Positions 1 to 11,344 of a DNA stretch of 64,000 bases are shown here, piece after piece. The first letter of the stretch is position 1, and each line of letters opens with the position of its first letter. The notes beneath the pieces were generated by a model, which was not told the DNA's origin, did no database searches, and was given only the letters and a program-made list of their open reading frames with translations. Source of the DNA: Symsagittifera roscoffensis (taxonomy: Eukaryota > Xenacoelomorpha > Acoela > Convolutidae); assembly GCF_963678635.1 (NCBI RefSeq), contig NC_087068.1, forward strand, positions 7,683,027 through 7,747,026. Reading direction: 5' to 3'. The position numbers and the translations under genes were made by a program.

Positions 1-223
1 ACCATTAAGAGTTGTTGAAGAGTTTTTCTGTACAAATTTTTTATTTATTTAGAATTTTTTTTATTTTTGAAGAGTTTTTTTATTTGATCACAAATTTGAA
101 TATAATGTTTTTTTTTGCCAACAACGAATTTTGCAAAACAATATATAATGTAATTTAAGCTGGTATAAAAACATATCTGTATCTTTGAATTTACAAATAG
201 CATGTGTTATTGGGTTGTAATAG

Positions 224-365
224 CATGTTTTGTGTAGAGAAGAGATTGTACCGAGTGCCGTTTGAGGCTGAGCTCGGCCCCTCCCCCACAGCCGAGCAGA
301 TCAATGTGTTTGTGGCAGAGAGACGTCTCAGACCCACGATACCACCACAGTGCATACAGCATCCG
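224..365 (+). CDS. Type II receptor, kinase-domain exon
   Basis: Encodes VEKRLYRVPFEAELGPS and onward to QCIQHP. Two acceptors fit: ...taatag at 223, or ...tgtgtag at 237; both keep the frame. The donor is ccg|gttggt at 365/366, phase 0. It is weak, but it is the only one that keeps the family alignment, in which HP is followed directly by the next exon. Coding sequence stands out from its AT-rich flanks by composition. Confidence 0.75.
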
Positions 366-3179
366 GTTGGTGAATTTGTAATCATAACAGCATTCGGTTG
401 CTGTGCAAGTAGCACATTTCTATTCCCTCCACTGTTATCATTCGGATGGAACTCAGTTTATTTATTCGTTATTTATGAAGTGTACCTCTAGCTAGCTCTT
501 TTAAATGCAGGGTAGAAGTCTAGTGGGCCAATTGAGTTCCCTTTGTCTGTCCTTTCCATCTGGAGTTTTCACTTTTTGAATTTAGTTTGAGTTGATTTTA
601 TAATAAATAGCATATTTTGCTAGCACTGTTGGATAAATGAATTCTGTTTTTCTTTTTAGCATTATCATTAGTAAAAACTTAGTAGAAAAAAAAACAAGAC
701 AGCTCGTATATCAGGGCAAGCCCTGAATTTTCTGACTGTCCCTTAATTCATATCGAATAATTTTTGCGAAAAGAAATTTTTGAAAACCTAATAAACTTTG
801 GACAATATCAAGTTGTGAAATTAATACAACCGATCCAAATAGCTAGCCTCAATTCAATTTGGAACGATTTTGTTGTGCGGGATAGTTCGCCACGCATAAA
901 ATAATTCGCGATACGCTCTCAGCAATATGAATACATTTTTCAGAGCGCGCATAATTTAGTACAGAACATGGCCGATTTGGCAATTTTCAAGCCCCCAGAA
1001 CTTAACAAAAAAAATCGGATGTAAAATTTTTTTTAAAATTTGAACTCACGAAGTCGATATCGTCAATGGGGTATAGAAAATTTTCTCTTAGAGAGTGGGA
1101 ACAATAATACCCAAAAATTTTGAAATTTCCTATTTTTCAGAATCTAAAAAAAACTTTGTCCCCAGATAACAATGAAAAAACAATAAATCCCCAAATTGCC
1201 ATGTTCCTTTCAAGTTTTCAGATTGCTTTGTATCTATTCGCTAAGTTTGACTCTGAATAGTTAAAACTTCAGACCAGTTTTCCTCGACACTGGGACAATT
1301 TGTTTCTTGTTCCGACTTTCGTAACGAAAGTAACGGAATATTTGTGCTCGGGTGGTTTTTTTTCTTCAGCCAAATTTTAACTTTTTAACTAGCTTTTCTT
1401 AACCAGGCTTTTTAAATTTCGTCCTTTTTGGGGGTTTAAAGATTGTCATTTTGGGCAATTTGGGACAATTAACGCGCGATTTGTTTCGCGCTACTAACGC
1501 GTAAGCGGAGATTTAATCCGTCTTAGAAATCGTTCCAAATTGGTTGAAAGAAGCTTATTTGCCATAATTGATTTATTAGAAAGAGCGAAATTTATCATTT
1601 TGAACTTTATATGGCGTGTGGGGGGATGATTAGAGAAAACATTTTTTCATTTTGTTTTATAACATTTAATTTTTTCATGTTAATATTGATCCATAGATCT
1701 AGGAGGCAGTCGGAAAATTCAGCGCTTCAGTCTGATACGAGCAGTCTCGTTTGTTTAAGAGTCGAATATTATAGTTCAGACTCTTATGTAGATCGCGATG
1801 ATTTTGTTTTCTTTTTTTTTCACGGCTCAAATTTTTTTTCGCTGTTTGATTTTTGATTTATTTTTAAGTTCAGTTCATTTTTATTGTTAAAGGAATGCAA
1901 ATTCCACTATCAAACAGCAAAAGTGTAAAGGTCACGAAAAACGTGATCCACTTCTAGTTTCGAAAGTACAAGCTTTTGAGATTTCCCAGCGGAAGAAAAT
2001 TTTACGTAATAGTTAATTCTCAAACTGGGTTAATTTTATCAAAAAAGTGCCAATTATAAATTGTGCTCGAAGTTCCCAGAGTTTTAAAGCCATGTAGTTT
2101 TATTTAGGATTTCAAGAGTTGTTTTTTTTCTGTTTCCTTGCGTTCATTGACTCTTTTTCAACTCTCTTTTAGCTATGTTTATTGGAATTCTAATCATGAC
2201 CAATAGGGCTTGAGTATGATGTCACACTACGAGCTTTTCTCGAGGAAGTCAAAATCGGGCGATCAAACCCCACTTTATTCCCTAGTTTTTTTCCAGTCTT
2301 TTTCATTGACTTGGTCAGAACAAATGTTTCTGTGAACATTTTCTTCATTTTAAAATTCTCGAAAATTAATCTACAGACTGAGTGAAATCCATCTGGGAGA
2401 ATTAGAACCTCGTGGCAGTCTACAATGTGTGAATGAATGAACCAATGAATGGTATGTTTTTTTTTGTGTTGAAGATGTTGAGTGTGGTGTGTGAGACAGT
2501 TGAAGAGTGTTGGGATCAGGACTGTGAAGCCAGACTGTCTGCAGTGTGTGTCCAGCAGAGACTCCACAGACTCATTCAGTCACTGTCCTCATCCTCCTCT
2601 CCTCACTCCCCCTCCTTCAACTCCCCCCAACAGCGTCTTCCTGCAGACACACTCCACCCGACTGAGCTACCGCCCCCACCCCTGACATTCCCACAACAAC
2701 AACAACAGGTTAAATGATACAATAGTTGGCACAACACAGACTCAATCTAGCAATGCATAAAATGTTCATGAGATAAAGTATCAAAACCCTTGTCAAAAAC
2801 TTAAATATTATGACTAAGTTTGTGGATTCTAGTAAGGGGACTGAAAAAACGACGTTTGATTTTTTGTCCTATTTTTTTACATGATAGTCATGACATGAAT
2901 CGCGACACTTTTTCTGTCAAATTGTTTCTGTCACGCGTCACTTTTTCTGTCAAATTGTTTAAAATACAAGAAGTTAATCAGCATATTCAGGCTATCGACA
3001 ATGCTGTTCATGTAAATACATGTTAAAATCATAAGTTGTTGTCGTTGCACCTGCTAATGTATCGTTTCTGCCGACAGCAGTCAACACAAGAACACGGGGC
3101 ACAAGCAGAGTTACAGACGCCCACTGAACACCATGTGCAGATGCTGCATCCTCACAACATCCATGCCAGCTGTGTCTAG
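224..3179 (+). CDS. Activin/TGF-beta type II receptor, 3' part of gene (last three exons)
   Basis: C-terminal end of a receptor serine/threonine kinase of the activin type II class, a plasma-membrane receptor that phosphorylates type I receptors after binding activin/BMP-like ligands. Exons read as 224-365, 2475-2708 and 3078-3179; frames join without a shift. The segment VPFEAELG...RRLRPTIPP matches the stretch before kinase subdomain XI in ACVR2 proteins, and EECWDQDCEARLSAVCVQQR is subdomain XI with its invariant Arg. RLSAxC favours ACVR2 over BMPR2, which has RLTAQC. After the kinase comes a Ser/Pro/Gln-rich tail of about 85 residues, longer than and unlike the vertebrate ACVR2 tail. The ligand-binding domain, membrane segment and catalytic loop lie left of the window. 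Family call is firm; exact orthology is inferred. Confidence 0.85.
366..2474 (+). other. Intron of type II receptor gene
   Basis: Phase-0 intron of 2.1 kb between kinase-domain exons. It holds two Helentron-like copies in opposite orientation (about 694-1115 and 1309-1751). The rest is AT-rich with no further exon or RNA gene that I can see. Confidence 0.65.
2475..2708 (+). CDS. Type II receptor, kinase subdomain XI and Ser/Pro tail exon
   Basis: Acceptor ttgaag|ATG at 2474/2475. It encodes the end of the kinase domain (ETVEECWDQDCEARLSAVC) and then a low-complexity Ser/Pro/Gln tail ending in a Gln run. A cag|gttaaa donor at 2708/2709 joins in phase 0 to the exon at 3078. If that donor is not used, the frame runs three more codons to a TGA at 2715-2717, giving an alternative short C-terminus. 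Confidence 0.8.
3078..3179 (+). CDS. Type II receptor, terminal coding exon
   Basis: Acceptor tctgccgacag at 3077. The frame continues the Gln run (QSTQEHGAQAELQTPTEHH...) for 33 codons to TAG at 3177-3179. GC content and codon use are clearly higher than in the surrounding DNA, and the in-phase join to the Gln-rich end of the previous exon supports it. It is read from sequence only, since this tail is not conserved in the family. Confidence 0.6.
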   Translation, partial: QSTQEHGAQAELQTPTEHHVQMLHPHNIHASCV

Positions 3180-4095
3180 ACACCGTCTTCAAGTTATGAA
3201 ACACACTCAACAAAACCTGATACTGCATCAAATTTTACCCAACCTGGACATATTACAGACTCATTTTTATGCTGATACAGTATTATGACAAATATTAGAA
3301 CATGAGCCCAGACAACAAAACAACTGGATTAAATGAGCAATCCATCTGAAACCCAAAAAAAAACCCAAATTCAGATTGATTATGTTGAAAACGTTTAAAC
3401 ATAAGCGATGGTTTTTGACAGCAAGCTGCTGCCGAAATCGAAACATATATGACTAATTAATAGCGGAGGATCTCACAAATAAAAGATGCTTACTGATTTG
3501 GAAGCAAATTTCAATGGATATTCCGAGTTGATAAAAAAAACTAAAAATACGTCATTGCAACATCGAGGAACAAGCCAGATATTTAAACTGGATATTGGTG
3601 GTGATGTAGAAGTACTCTGTGGATTAAAGAAGTTTACTGAAATGGCGATCTCGGTGAAATAGTGGTTCGATTTCATACATATGAAACAGTCGATTTTTTC
3701 TTTTACTTCGTACAAAACAAATTAAATTCATCGTCGTGCATCTTGTAGAAAACGCGAAAATTGAATTGAAATAATGAGGATGTTGATTGTCTGTGATGCG
3801 AGATGACCATATAAAACTGGTGATTGTATTATTAAATTAGGAGTTCCTGTTCTGGCAAAGTAGATAGTCATAAGTTTTCTGGCTTCCTTTTAATCATACG
3901 TTTTCTGGCTGCCTTTTAAGTCGGCAATAGATGAGAACATCGGACCATTTTGTGTTTTAAAAAGAGTGAACTACTCCGATTCAAATTGTAGCATTGTAAT
4001 TGAATAAATCGGTATTGAAATTGGCCGAGTGGGCATAGGACGAAATCACTGGCGTCTGAAACTTGACCCTTAAAATAATGTCTAAATTATGACCC
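3180..4095. other. Probable 3' UTR of type II receptor, then intergenic
   Basis: No coding signal. An AATAAA hexamer at 3478-3483 is a candidate polyadenylation signal about 300 nt after the stop. The remainder is AT-rich with nothing recognised. Confidence 0.35.
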
Positions 4096-4149
4096 TTGCG
4101 TGGTTTGAATAGTTTGAAATTCATTTTTCTAAATTGGTCCGCCGAATTT

Positions 4150-4335
4150 AAACCGTTTATGCAAGGCCATAGCGAATGGGTACGGTGCGCGGCTGTTAAT
4201 TCGAGGGTCGTGAATTGGTATCGCACTCCCCCTGTCCCCAACCCACCCCACGCCCAAGAAAGCCCTGCAGGTGGTAGAGATGAAGAGATGACGGACAATA
4301 AACAATGTATGGTCATCTCAATAAATATTGATATG
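4150..4335 (+). mobile_element. tRNA-Asn-like SINE
   Basis: A tRNA-like stretch at about 4155-4230 contains GCGGCTGTTAATTCGAGG followed by GTCGTGAATTGGTATCGC. This resembles the anticodon arm (GTT) and T-arm of tRNA-Asn, which is the usual head of many animal SINEs. A GC-rich body without coding capacity follows, then an AT-rich end. The cloverleaf is too damaged to be a working tRNA gene. Confidence 0.45.
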
Positions 4336-4340
4336 ATGTA

Positions 4341-5740
4341 GTACCTTGTACTTGTACTATTTCTTGTTTTACTCCTTGTGTTAGCTTACTAGTCGCTTTT
4401 GTTACTTAAATAAACCTGCTGTAGTAACCCTGTCCTCCTATCCATTTTCCTCTCACCTCTTCTCACCATGCAATAGCTGTCCCTTTTACACTGAGGGTGA
4501 CCAAACACGGCTGAACAGGGCATCTTGCCATGACAACAAAATAGTATTAACGGAAGTAGCTTGTTAAGACTTAGAAAGGTTAACAAAGGTATTTAAAACA
4601 TAAGGTTGCTAAGGTGTAATGAAAGAGTAAATTGCATAAAAAGTTCAAAAATTGTTGTCCCAAAAATTTTATTATTCTTATAATATCACTCGAAACGTAC
4701 TGATCTTAAATCATAAGCCTAACTTTTGAACAATGCAGACGTTAAAAGCGAGTGTTCAAAGAAGTTTGGTTAACCCCGCTGCTTTATTTTTTTCATTTTT
4801 AAGGGAGGTATGTGACTCGGTTCAATTTATTGCTCTCCCACTTACCATTTCGCTGTGACTGTCTCAGATTATAAAAACTCTTTCTCGCTCATTTTCATCT
4901 CTCAATCCTTTCTGATTCCCGCATACATCAGTGCTTCTCTGCGCCTGTTTTCTTTTACCTAACTTAGCTCAGCCCTCCTCCTCTTTTGTTAAGATTTATT
5001 CTAATCTGTTCCGTAGTTAAATTTTGTTCACTTGTCTTTTCAAGCTCCACTTTTTCTGCTGAAACCTAAGAAATATGAGGTGGAATGAAGCAGTTTGAGC
5101 GCAAGAGACTCAGACTCGAGATTGTTTTTTATACTGTGGAAGTTGTCTAGGTTTTATAAACCCCTTTTCAATATCTAGTCAAGTTATTGAGTCAATTATG
5201 TGCGCGAGAAAGCCAGTGCGCGTGATTCTTAGTAGCAAAAAAACGACCTGAAGACACTTATTTAGGTCGTGTTTGTGGTTTCCCCCTTTTTCGTAGTATT
5301 CTTAACAGGCTTCTCGCGTGTCGATGTTTCTTCAAAAAATTTTCTAAACCAGAAAGTCTTACCGCTAGCGATTAGCAAGCGTTATCAAATCTGAGTGTAG
5401 ACTTTTTTTCGGGTTAACAACTAGTTTAACAAAATCAGTTGAATCACTTGACATGCTCTTCACCAGACATGCTCTTCAGCTGTAATGCCCAATTTTATGA
5501 AAATTTGAATTTAACTACTGGCTGGGTACTAGTTAATACAGGGTAGTTTCAGGACTTGAAACTTCTTAAAGTTTTTTTTATAATAAGTTTTTTTGGTTCA
5601 ACTGGTGCCTGATCAAAGATTTGTCGGCTTTGTTTCCTCTTGTTTCGAGTTTTATTCAGTTGCTAATTTGAATTTCAAATATCTTGCTTGGCATGTTTGC
5701 CCAGAATTCCTGTTTGATAAAAACAGGTATTATGAAAGTG
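4341..5740. other. Intergenic, mostly unassigned
   Basis: No gene seen. A fragment at about 5360-5470 (GATTAGCAAGCGTTATCAAA, then TCGGGTTAACAACTAGTTTA) matches the start of the tRNA-associated repeat that is fuller at 7655, 11895 and 18195. The rest is AT-rich unique-looking DNA. Confidence 0.4.
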
Positions 5741-7220
5741 CATGGGTTTTGTTTTAATTTTTCTAGACTCCGTTTTCTTTAAAGACTGACTGCATACTCC
5801 CCTGGTCTCTTCCTGCTTTCCTTTTTGTCTACAGTCTTCGAAAAGGTCTGTGGGGTGGGGGAGGGGAGGGAGGGAAGGTCTGTTTCTCAAAAGCTAACCT
5901 ACCAAATCTCAGATATGGTTTCAACGATTAGACCGAATTGAAAAAGTTCCCCTCCATAAAAGTTATGCCGAAATTTTTTTTTTCACAAAATCATGGCCCT
6001 CGGAGGAGTCAAATTTTAAATTTTTTTTCACAGTTTTTTTAAAATCTTTTTCAATTTTTTCTGAAAAACTAACCTCACAAACCTGATGTTGTGGGTTCAA
6101 AGGAGATAACGGGTAGTGGTTAGCTGACCTGTATTAGCGGCCACTGACATTTTTTTTCACACAAAAAGTTATCGTCCTCGAAAAAATCTTTTTTTTTAAT
6201 GTTATTTTTCTGAATTTTATTAACTTAACCAAAACGCACTCTCTCATATCTGAGATTTTGGGTCCAATCCAAAGAATGGGTTGTGGGAAGTTCCTTTGCA
6301 TAAAAGACTACGCTCAATATTTTTGACACAAAAAATTGTGAGTTCGAAAAATTCAAAGTTTTGATTTTTTACCGTATTTTGAATTTTTAAGCTTTTTTCT
6401 TGAACTACCCTGCCAAACTTAGGTTTTTGGTTTAATTGAAACAACAGATTGGTTAAATCTGTTCAGCATAAGCGGCTATGCCCAATTTTTTTGAACAAAA
6501 AGCTATGATTCCCGAAAATGTCATTTTTTTTATTTAATGACCGTTTTTTCGACGATATCTATCCTGCCAAATCTGATATCATAGGCTTATTCGACCCAGC
6601 AGGTTGTTGGAAGCTTGCCTTTGTAATTTTCTACGACCCATTTTTTTTTTCTTGGAGCGTTGAAAGTTTTGAAAGTTGGAGCGTTTTTGGAAGTTTGTTT
6701 ACTCTACTCGACATTACCGTGCCAATTCTGAGGTTAAGTGTTCAATCGAGAAACCCGATTTTGGGAATCTTCTCTACTTTACCAGGCAACGACCTGCTTT
6801 TAGCAGAAAAAACCTATCGATTTGACCTTTTTTCAGAAACTTTTTGAATTTTCTTAAAAAACTCCCCTTCAAATCTCAGATGACAATGTCAAATGAAAGA
6901 AGCGGTTGCACGAATTTTTCCTTCAGAACCATCTACTCCTAATTTTCTTGCAAGAAAAAGGTTAGATCTTTTGGAAAATTCTAAGATCTCATAAATTTTC
7001 ACTCTTCTCACTTATTTTAGTAGAGCAACAAGTTAGGTTTTGGGGCAAAGTCCAATTTTTGAAAATACGCATTTGGTCCCGCATCAGTTTAACAAACTGA
7101 AAAAATATCAAGTACGCAACGCGAGCTTTAGCTGAGCCCTAGGTCTCCTTCATCGACATATACAAAAATTTTGGTTCACCTTTTTCTAAACATTTTTTTT
7201 TCGTCTTCGCCTCTGTGTAA
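5740..7220 (+). repeat. Block A of degenerate tandem repeat (period about 150-185 bp)
   Basis: The motif (C)CAAATCTGAGAT...GGGTTCAAT recurs near 5903, 6080, 6247, 6413, 6568, 6722 and 6868. Each time it is followed by variants of GGGTTGTGGGAAG, GACTACGCCCAATTTTTT, CTATGGCCCTCGGAAA and GACCGTTTTT. Units have diverged strongly from one another, but their order matches block B at 12430-13710: for example, the unit with AATCGAGAAACCCGATTTTG is next to last in both. Both blocks then continue into a shared 3' part. A dispersed element that carries internal repeats is the simplest reading. The short reading frames in here are not genes. Confidence 0.65.
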
Positions 7221-7319
7221 AAAATTTCAAGACTAAAAAATTGAAGTTTTTAAAAAATTCGTCCAGGCACAAGCTATGTAAAGAACAAAATGATATATTT
7301 CACATGTATCAAAGTATTA

Positions 7320-7545
7320 AATAGAATGAATAGCGAGCTTCAATTCAATTTGGAATAATTTTCAACTCGGATTAAATCTCCGCTTAGGCGTTTATAGAAC
7401 GAAATATATAGTGCGTTAATTGTCCCAATTTGACCCAATCGGCAATCTTAAGAACCTTAGAAGTTAAGAAAAAAACTCCTAGTTAAAGATTTGATATATG
7501 CTTGGAAAAAAACCACCTGGAGCACAACTATTCTTCGAAGTCCCC
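7320..7545 (-). mobile_element. Helentron-like fragment
   Basis: Partial reversed copy of the 0.5 kb Helentron-like family. It shows AACTCGGATTAAATCTCCGC, GTGCGTTAATTGTCCCAATT and the ACCACCTGGAGCACAA segment. Both termini are missing or eroded. Confidence 0.55.
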
Positions 7546-7654
7546 TAACTCTGGGAAAAATGATCTCATGTTGTGAAATATCGGTATATATTTGAGCTCA
7601 AGACAACAATTTTCAGGTAACCTAAAAAATCCGCGAAAAATGGCTAGTTACGCT

Positions 7655-8115
7655 TGAGATTAGCAAGCGTTATCATATAGGAGTATAGACTTCTTTCGGG
7701 TCAACAACTTGTTTAACAGAATAATTTGAATCACTTGGTTTCTTGGTTCATAATGAATTCAAGTTTCCAAGCATCTCCGGCGTTTTTGGTCTGGAAAATA
7801 ACGAACACGCCTGGGACGGCAACGAATACGCCTTGGATGGATTCGAATCTGACCAGGACCTGTTTTTAACAGGAATGTTTTAGTCTGCTTATGTTTTGTC
7901 GACTTAGTTGCCACATCTTAGATTTTTTTTTGCTGTATGCATTTTTCATTGTAGTCATGTTTTATACTTTTGTTTTTTTCCTGCAGTTTGTAGTTCTTCT
8001 ACCCTTGACTTCGTATATTTTCCCTTTTTAATTTTTTTTACTCAAAAAGTTTTTCGGTCTGACTGATTTATGCTTATATTTTATTGGCTTACTATCCTAA
8101 TTTTGGGTCGTTCGA
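7655..8115 (+). mobile_element. tRNA-associated dispersed repeat (SINE-like), copy 1
   Basis: Shares blocks in the same order with 11895-12360 and 18195-18500: GATTAGCAAGCGTTATC, TCGGGTCAACAACTTGTTTA, GGTTCATAATGAATTCAA, a tRNA B-box-like GGATTCGAATCTGACC followed by GACCTGTTTTT, then GTCGACTTAGTTGCCACATC. It continues with CCTTGACTTCGTATATTTTCC, also seen in copy 2. The B-box-like element suggests a tRNA-derived, Pol III-transcribed origin. Borders are approximate. Confidence 0.55.
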
Positions 8116-8569
8116 TGGAGCCATAATTTGTATGGTTTCCTCCGGATCGTACAAAAGTTAAAAATCTCAGAATACAAGTTATAGTTTAAAGTTGTTCACG
8201 ACAACAATCGTTTTTTAATTGTTATTTTTTTCCTTAACAATTGGTTTTTTGTTTTCATTAAACGTCGAATGTGTTTCTGGACTTGTTTTCCGAAATTAGA
8301 ACATCATTACAGACAACATTTTGAAGTTTACTTAAGTTTTCTTGAAAGATTTTGCGTTATCTTTGTATTTAGTTGCTTCCTTTCCTGTATGCTTGCTTGT
8401 AATGCTTTTTTTGTGGTATCGCAAGAAATGCAAAGCTCCGCCTCAACTCTGTGTTAAAAAGTCGAAATTAGTCTGCAGCAAAAACCACTCCGAGCACAAA
8501 TATTTCGTCATTTTCAACAAAACTAGTCGAAACAATAAATATCAGCTAAAGTGTTAATAGCGCGAAATT

Positions 8570-9395
8570 AAATGCGGATTATTTGTCCAAAATTAGCAAC
8601 TTTCAAACACCAATGTTTTCGGTACCACAATTGATCGCAGTTGAAAGGTATTTTAAGTTTGACAATGGCAATACTTTTTGGGTGATTCGGCTGAAGGTTT
8701 GAACTTTGTGACAAGTCGGCGTTCGGCTGCTGCAATGAGAGGTTTGACTGAGGATGGAGGTGAGTTCCATGGGCAGTTTGAGTTCCAAGAGTTTCTGTTT
8801 GTTGTTGATGAATGCGATGATCCAAGGTATTGGCGTCGCTGTTAGATCCCGGGCGAAGTAGGAGTCCTGAATTGTCCTGGGCGGAATTTGATCTGTGGTT
8901 TGAAGTAGCGTTTAAGATTGCTGGCAATCGTGAAAATTGTGGCAAATCGTCCGGGGTGTCCTGGTCCATGGTGACGTTTTGTGTAGTGGTACTACGGGTT
9001 AAACTTTCCGTTTGGCGTCGAAGGGGAAGATTTTCCAAGGCTTGTCGTATTATTGAAGGCGTCGAGACGTTGCTGGCTACTCGTGATGAGTTTAAAGAAG
9101 ACGTGGCAGTGTTGTTGAGGGTACGCTCGTATCGTTTTGATCGTAGTTGGATCGTTCGGTACAAAACTTTCAAAGTTTTCAATCGTTCAATGATTGAGTC
9201 TTGCTGGTCCGTTCCGGTGCGTATTATCTTGACTGCTTCGTTATTGGCATCGTCAAGCAAGCTCTTCAATTCCGTTCAGAAATCGTTTATGATCTGTACT
9301 TCGTCGGAATCGCTTATGGCTTGGTTAATTGCTTTTGCTAAAATTTCTATGTCTGTTTCTATGACTTTAAAAACAGCATCATAGGTTGAATTCAT
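8570..9395 (-). pseudogene. Degenerate LTR-retrotransposon gag-like frame
   Basis: On the minus strand a frame starts near 9393 (MNSTYDAVFKVIETDIEIL), meets a stop at about 9282-9280 (CGATTTCTGAACG) and stays open for over 230 codons down to 8568. The N-terminal half is rich in charged, coiled-coil-like segments (SLLDDANNEAVKIIR, RLKTLKVLYRTIQ). The second half is Ser/Gln/Asn-rich, as in gag proteins of Metaviridae/Pao-type elements. Upstream on the same strand, TGGCGCCCAA at about 9663-9674 looks like a primer-binding site. No protease or reverse transcriptase follows, so this is an internally deleted relic, not a host gene. Confidence 0.45.
8662..8687 (-). repeat. Copy of LTR 3' end fused into the gag relic
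   Basis: ATGGCAATACTTTTTGGGTG and a few flanking bases recur at 9676-9702, immediately next to the primer-binding-site-like sequence. The identity breaks sharply on the gag side at the AATCACCC edge (minus strand), so gag is joined directly to the last bases of what is probably the LTR. This indicates an internal deletion or aberrant recombination. Confidence 0.5.
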
Positions 9396-9659
9396 TTTTA
9401 ATTGACTTTGTGTCCTAAACTTAATTCACGTTTTGACGTGTCAGACAAAAATGTAAAATGGCCAATATTTAATTCCTTTGATTACATGGAACCCTCGCAA
9501 TTGTATTGTAACAAAAAAAATGATTTTGAGTTTTTTTTTTGGAACTTACAATCCAAAAAAAAGAAAAAAAGTAAACAATATGATTGGTTAGTATAAGGAT
9601 GGGTTCGTTGATTTTTCAAACAAAAAAAACCTTGGTTTCGGTTTCTTTGTTTTAAAAAC

Positions 9660-9705
9660 TATTGGGCGCCAATGAAAATGGCAATACTTTTTGGGTGATT
9701 AAGAT
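9660..9705 (-). mobile_element. Putative primer-binding site and LTR end
   Basis: Read on the minus strand, the probable LTR end is followed by TGGCGCCCAA. The TGG start and the following bases resemble a Lys-tRNA-type primer-binding site. The LTR body would extend to higher coordinates, but a matching second LTR is not complete in the window. Confidence 0.4.
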
Positions 9706-9759
9706 TCCAATTTCAAATAGTAGTTTAGTTGTTTCTTTTTAAATGATTTCTTTTTGATT

Positions 9760-11340
9760 TTTGAGTTTTGAGTCTTTCAATTTACTAATTTGGCGGCATA
9801 TTCATGTCGAAAATGTGGCAAAATTAGCTTCGGCAAAGAATAAAGTTCAAATGTCGTAGACAAAGTTAGAGAGCTGAACATCAATGTCTTTTGGATGATA
9901 TAATGTCTTTTGTTTTAAAAGTAGTTCGTTGAAAAGTCGAAAGTGGGGTGAAGAAATTGATCAAAAATATTCCGTCACTTTCTGCCAAAGTTGGAACAAT
10001 TACTAATGGAACAAGAATACTGTTCTAAAATTTTGCTCAGCCCTTCGATTTTCCTCAGATTGTTTTTTCTATGTCATATACTTTCAAATATCAACGTATA
10101 TTCGTGTTATTCCGACTATCGAAGAAATGCGGAATATTTATGCTTGTGGTGGTTTTTTTAATCCGTTTTTTGCAAAAATTTTGTACACCCCATTGAAGTT
10201 ATCGACTCCCAGCTGAAAATATTGAGTTCAAATGTAAAAAGATTTAAACAATTTCCAATTTTCAAAATTATCAATTTGGTCATGCTCTGAACTAAGTTCT
10301 GCGAACTGTGAAGTGCTTAATTACGAATCTCGAAAATCTGATACAATTTTTTTATGCGCGGAGACTTATCTTGCTCAATAAAAACGTTCCAAAATGAATT
10401 GAGACAAGCTGTCGCATTAAAAATGTCACACATGGTTTTGTCACTCGTTTTATGATACCTGTTTAGAAAGACGGTTTCTATGCTACATCGTTTAAAAATC
10501 TAATCAGGCAATCATCAGAATGCCATCTCGAAATTTTTTCTTGGTTTTGTTTTTGACGGGAGTGAATTTCCAATTATTTTGATCATGTAGTTGCTTTTTT
10601 CATTTTCAGGAAAAAAATTGCGAAATTTGTGTCGGCACAATTTTAAATATTTGCCAACTTTCTTCTTAAGTTTCCTTCAAATGCCGTAAATTTTTATAAA
10701 AATTTGAGGTGGAAAATAGGTTTTCCAAGAGAGTGCAAAAAATACAGCATGGCTTTCCATTCGTTTTTTTTTCAGATTTTTGTATGGAATTTAAAAAAAA
10801 CGCTTTTTTAACCAATTTTTCTCGAAGTGATTAAGCTGTATTTAAAAGTTTCGATTTCAGAAATTTTAGAAAATAAATTTTCTCGGAAGCTCATCAACAC
10901 TTGCGGCCTGTTGGCGTCATTCACGATTAATTCAGAAATTTGGAATAGCAGATAAAATTGAAATTGAACTATTTAGGTATGAGCCAAATTCAATAAAAAA
11001 AAAGCTTGAAAATTTATGTTTAACCCCTCAGGGAAAGAGATTTCGAAGAGAGATTCTCAACTATTTCAATTTTCCCCACTTAAGCGGAACCGAATGTTCT
11101 GCTCGCTGACAAAGAAATAAGTATCAAACTTGAAAAGTCAAAAATAAGAAAGAAGCCTTAGTTTACTTGACATCTTCATAGATTTTTTCCAATTCGTATA
11201 TTTAAAAAAGCTTCAACTTTGCAGCTAATTTAATCGAAGTTTCTAATTATACTTGTATGAATATTATCAAAGTTAACCATTTAATTAGCTCTTCACACCG
11301 ATTTTGGGTCAAGAGTGTTTAATTATTTATTGTTACAATT
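9760..11340. other. Intergenic with one Helentron-like copy
   Basis: No gene. A diverged + strand Helentron-like copy lies at about 10105-10430, starting ATTCCGACTATCGAAGAAAT and containing TATGCTTGTGGTGGTTTTTT. The rest is AT-rich without recognisable features. Confidence 0.45.
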
Positions 11341-11344
11341 CCGC

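Noticed and set aside
6518-6847. 109-codon + frame as a protein gene
   Set aside because: Lies across units of the degenerate tandem repeat; Phe/Ser-rich translation of AT-rich repeats with no family features.
8830-9384. 184-codon + strand open frame over the gag relic
   Set aside because: It is the antisense shadow of the minus-strand gag-like frame. The minus reading has the ordered gag-like composition, a primer-binding-site-like upstream element and an ATG start.
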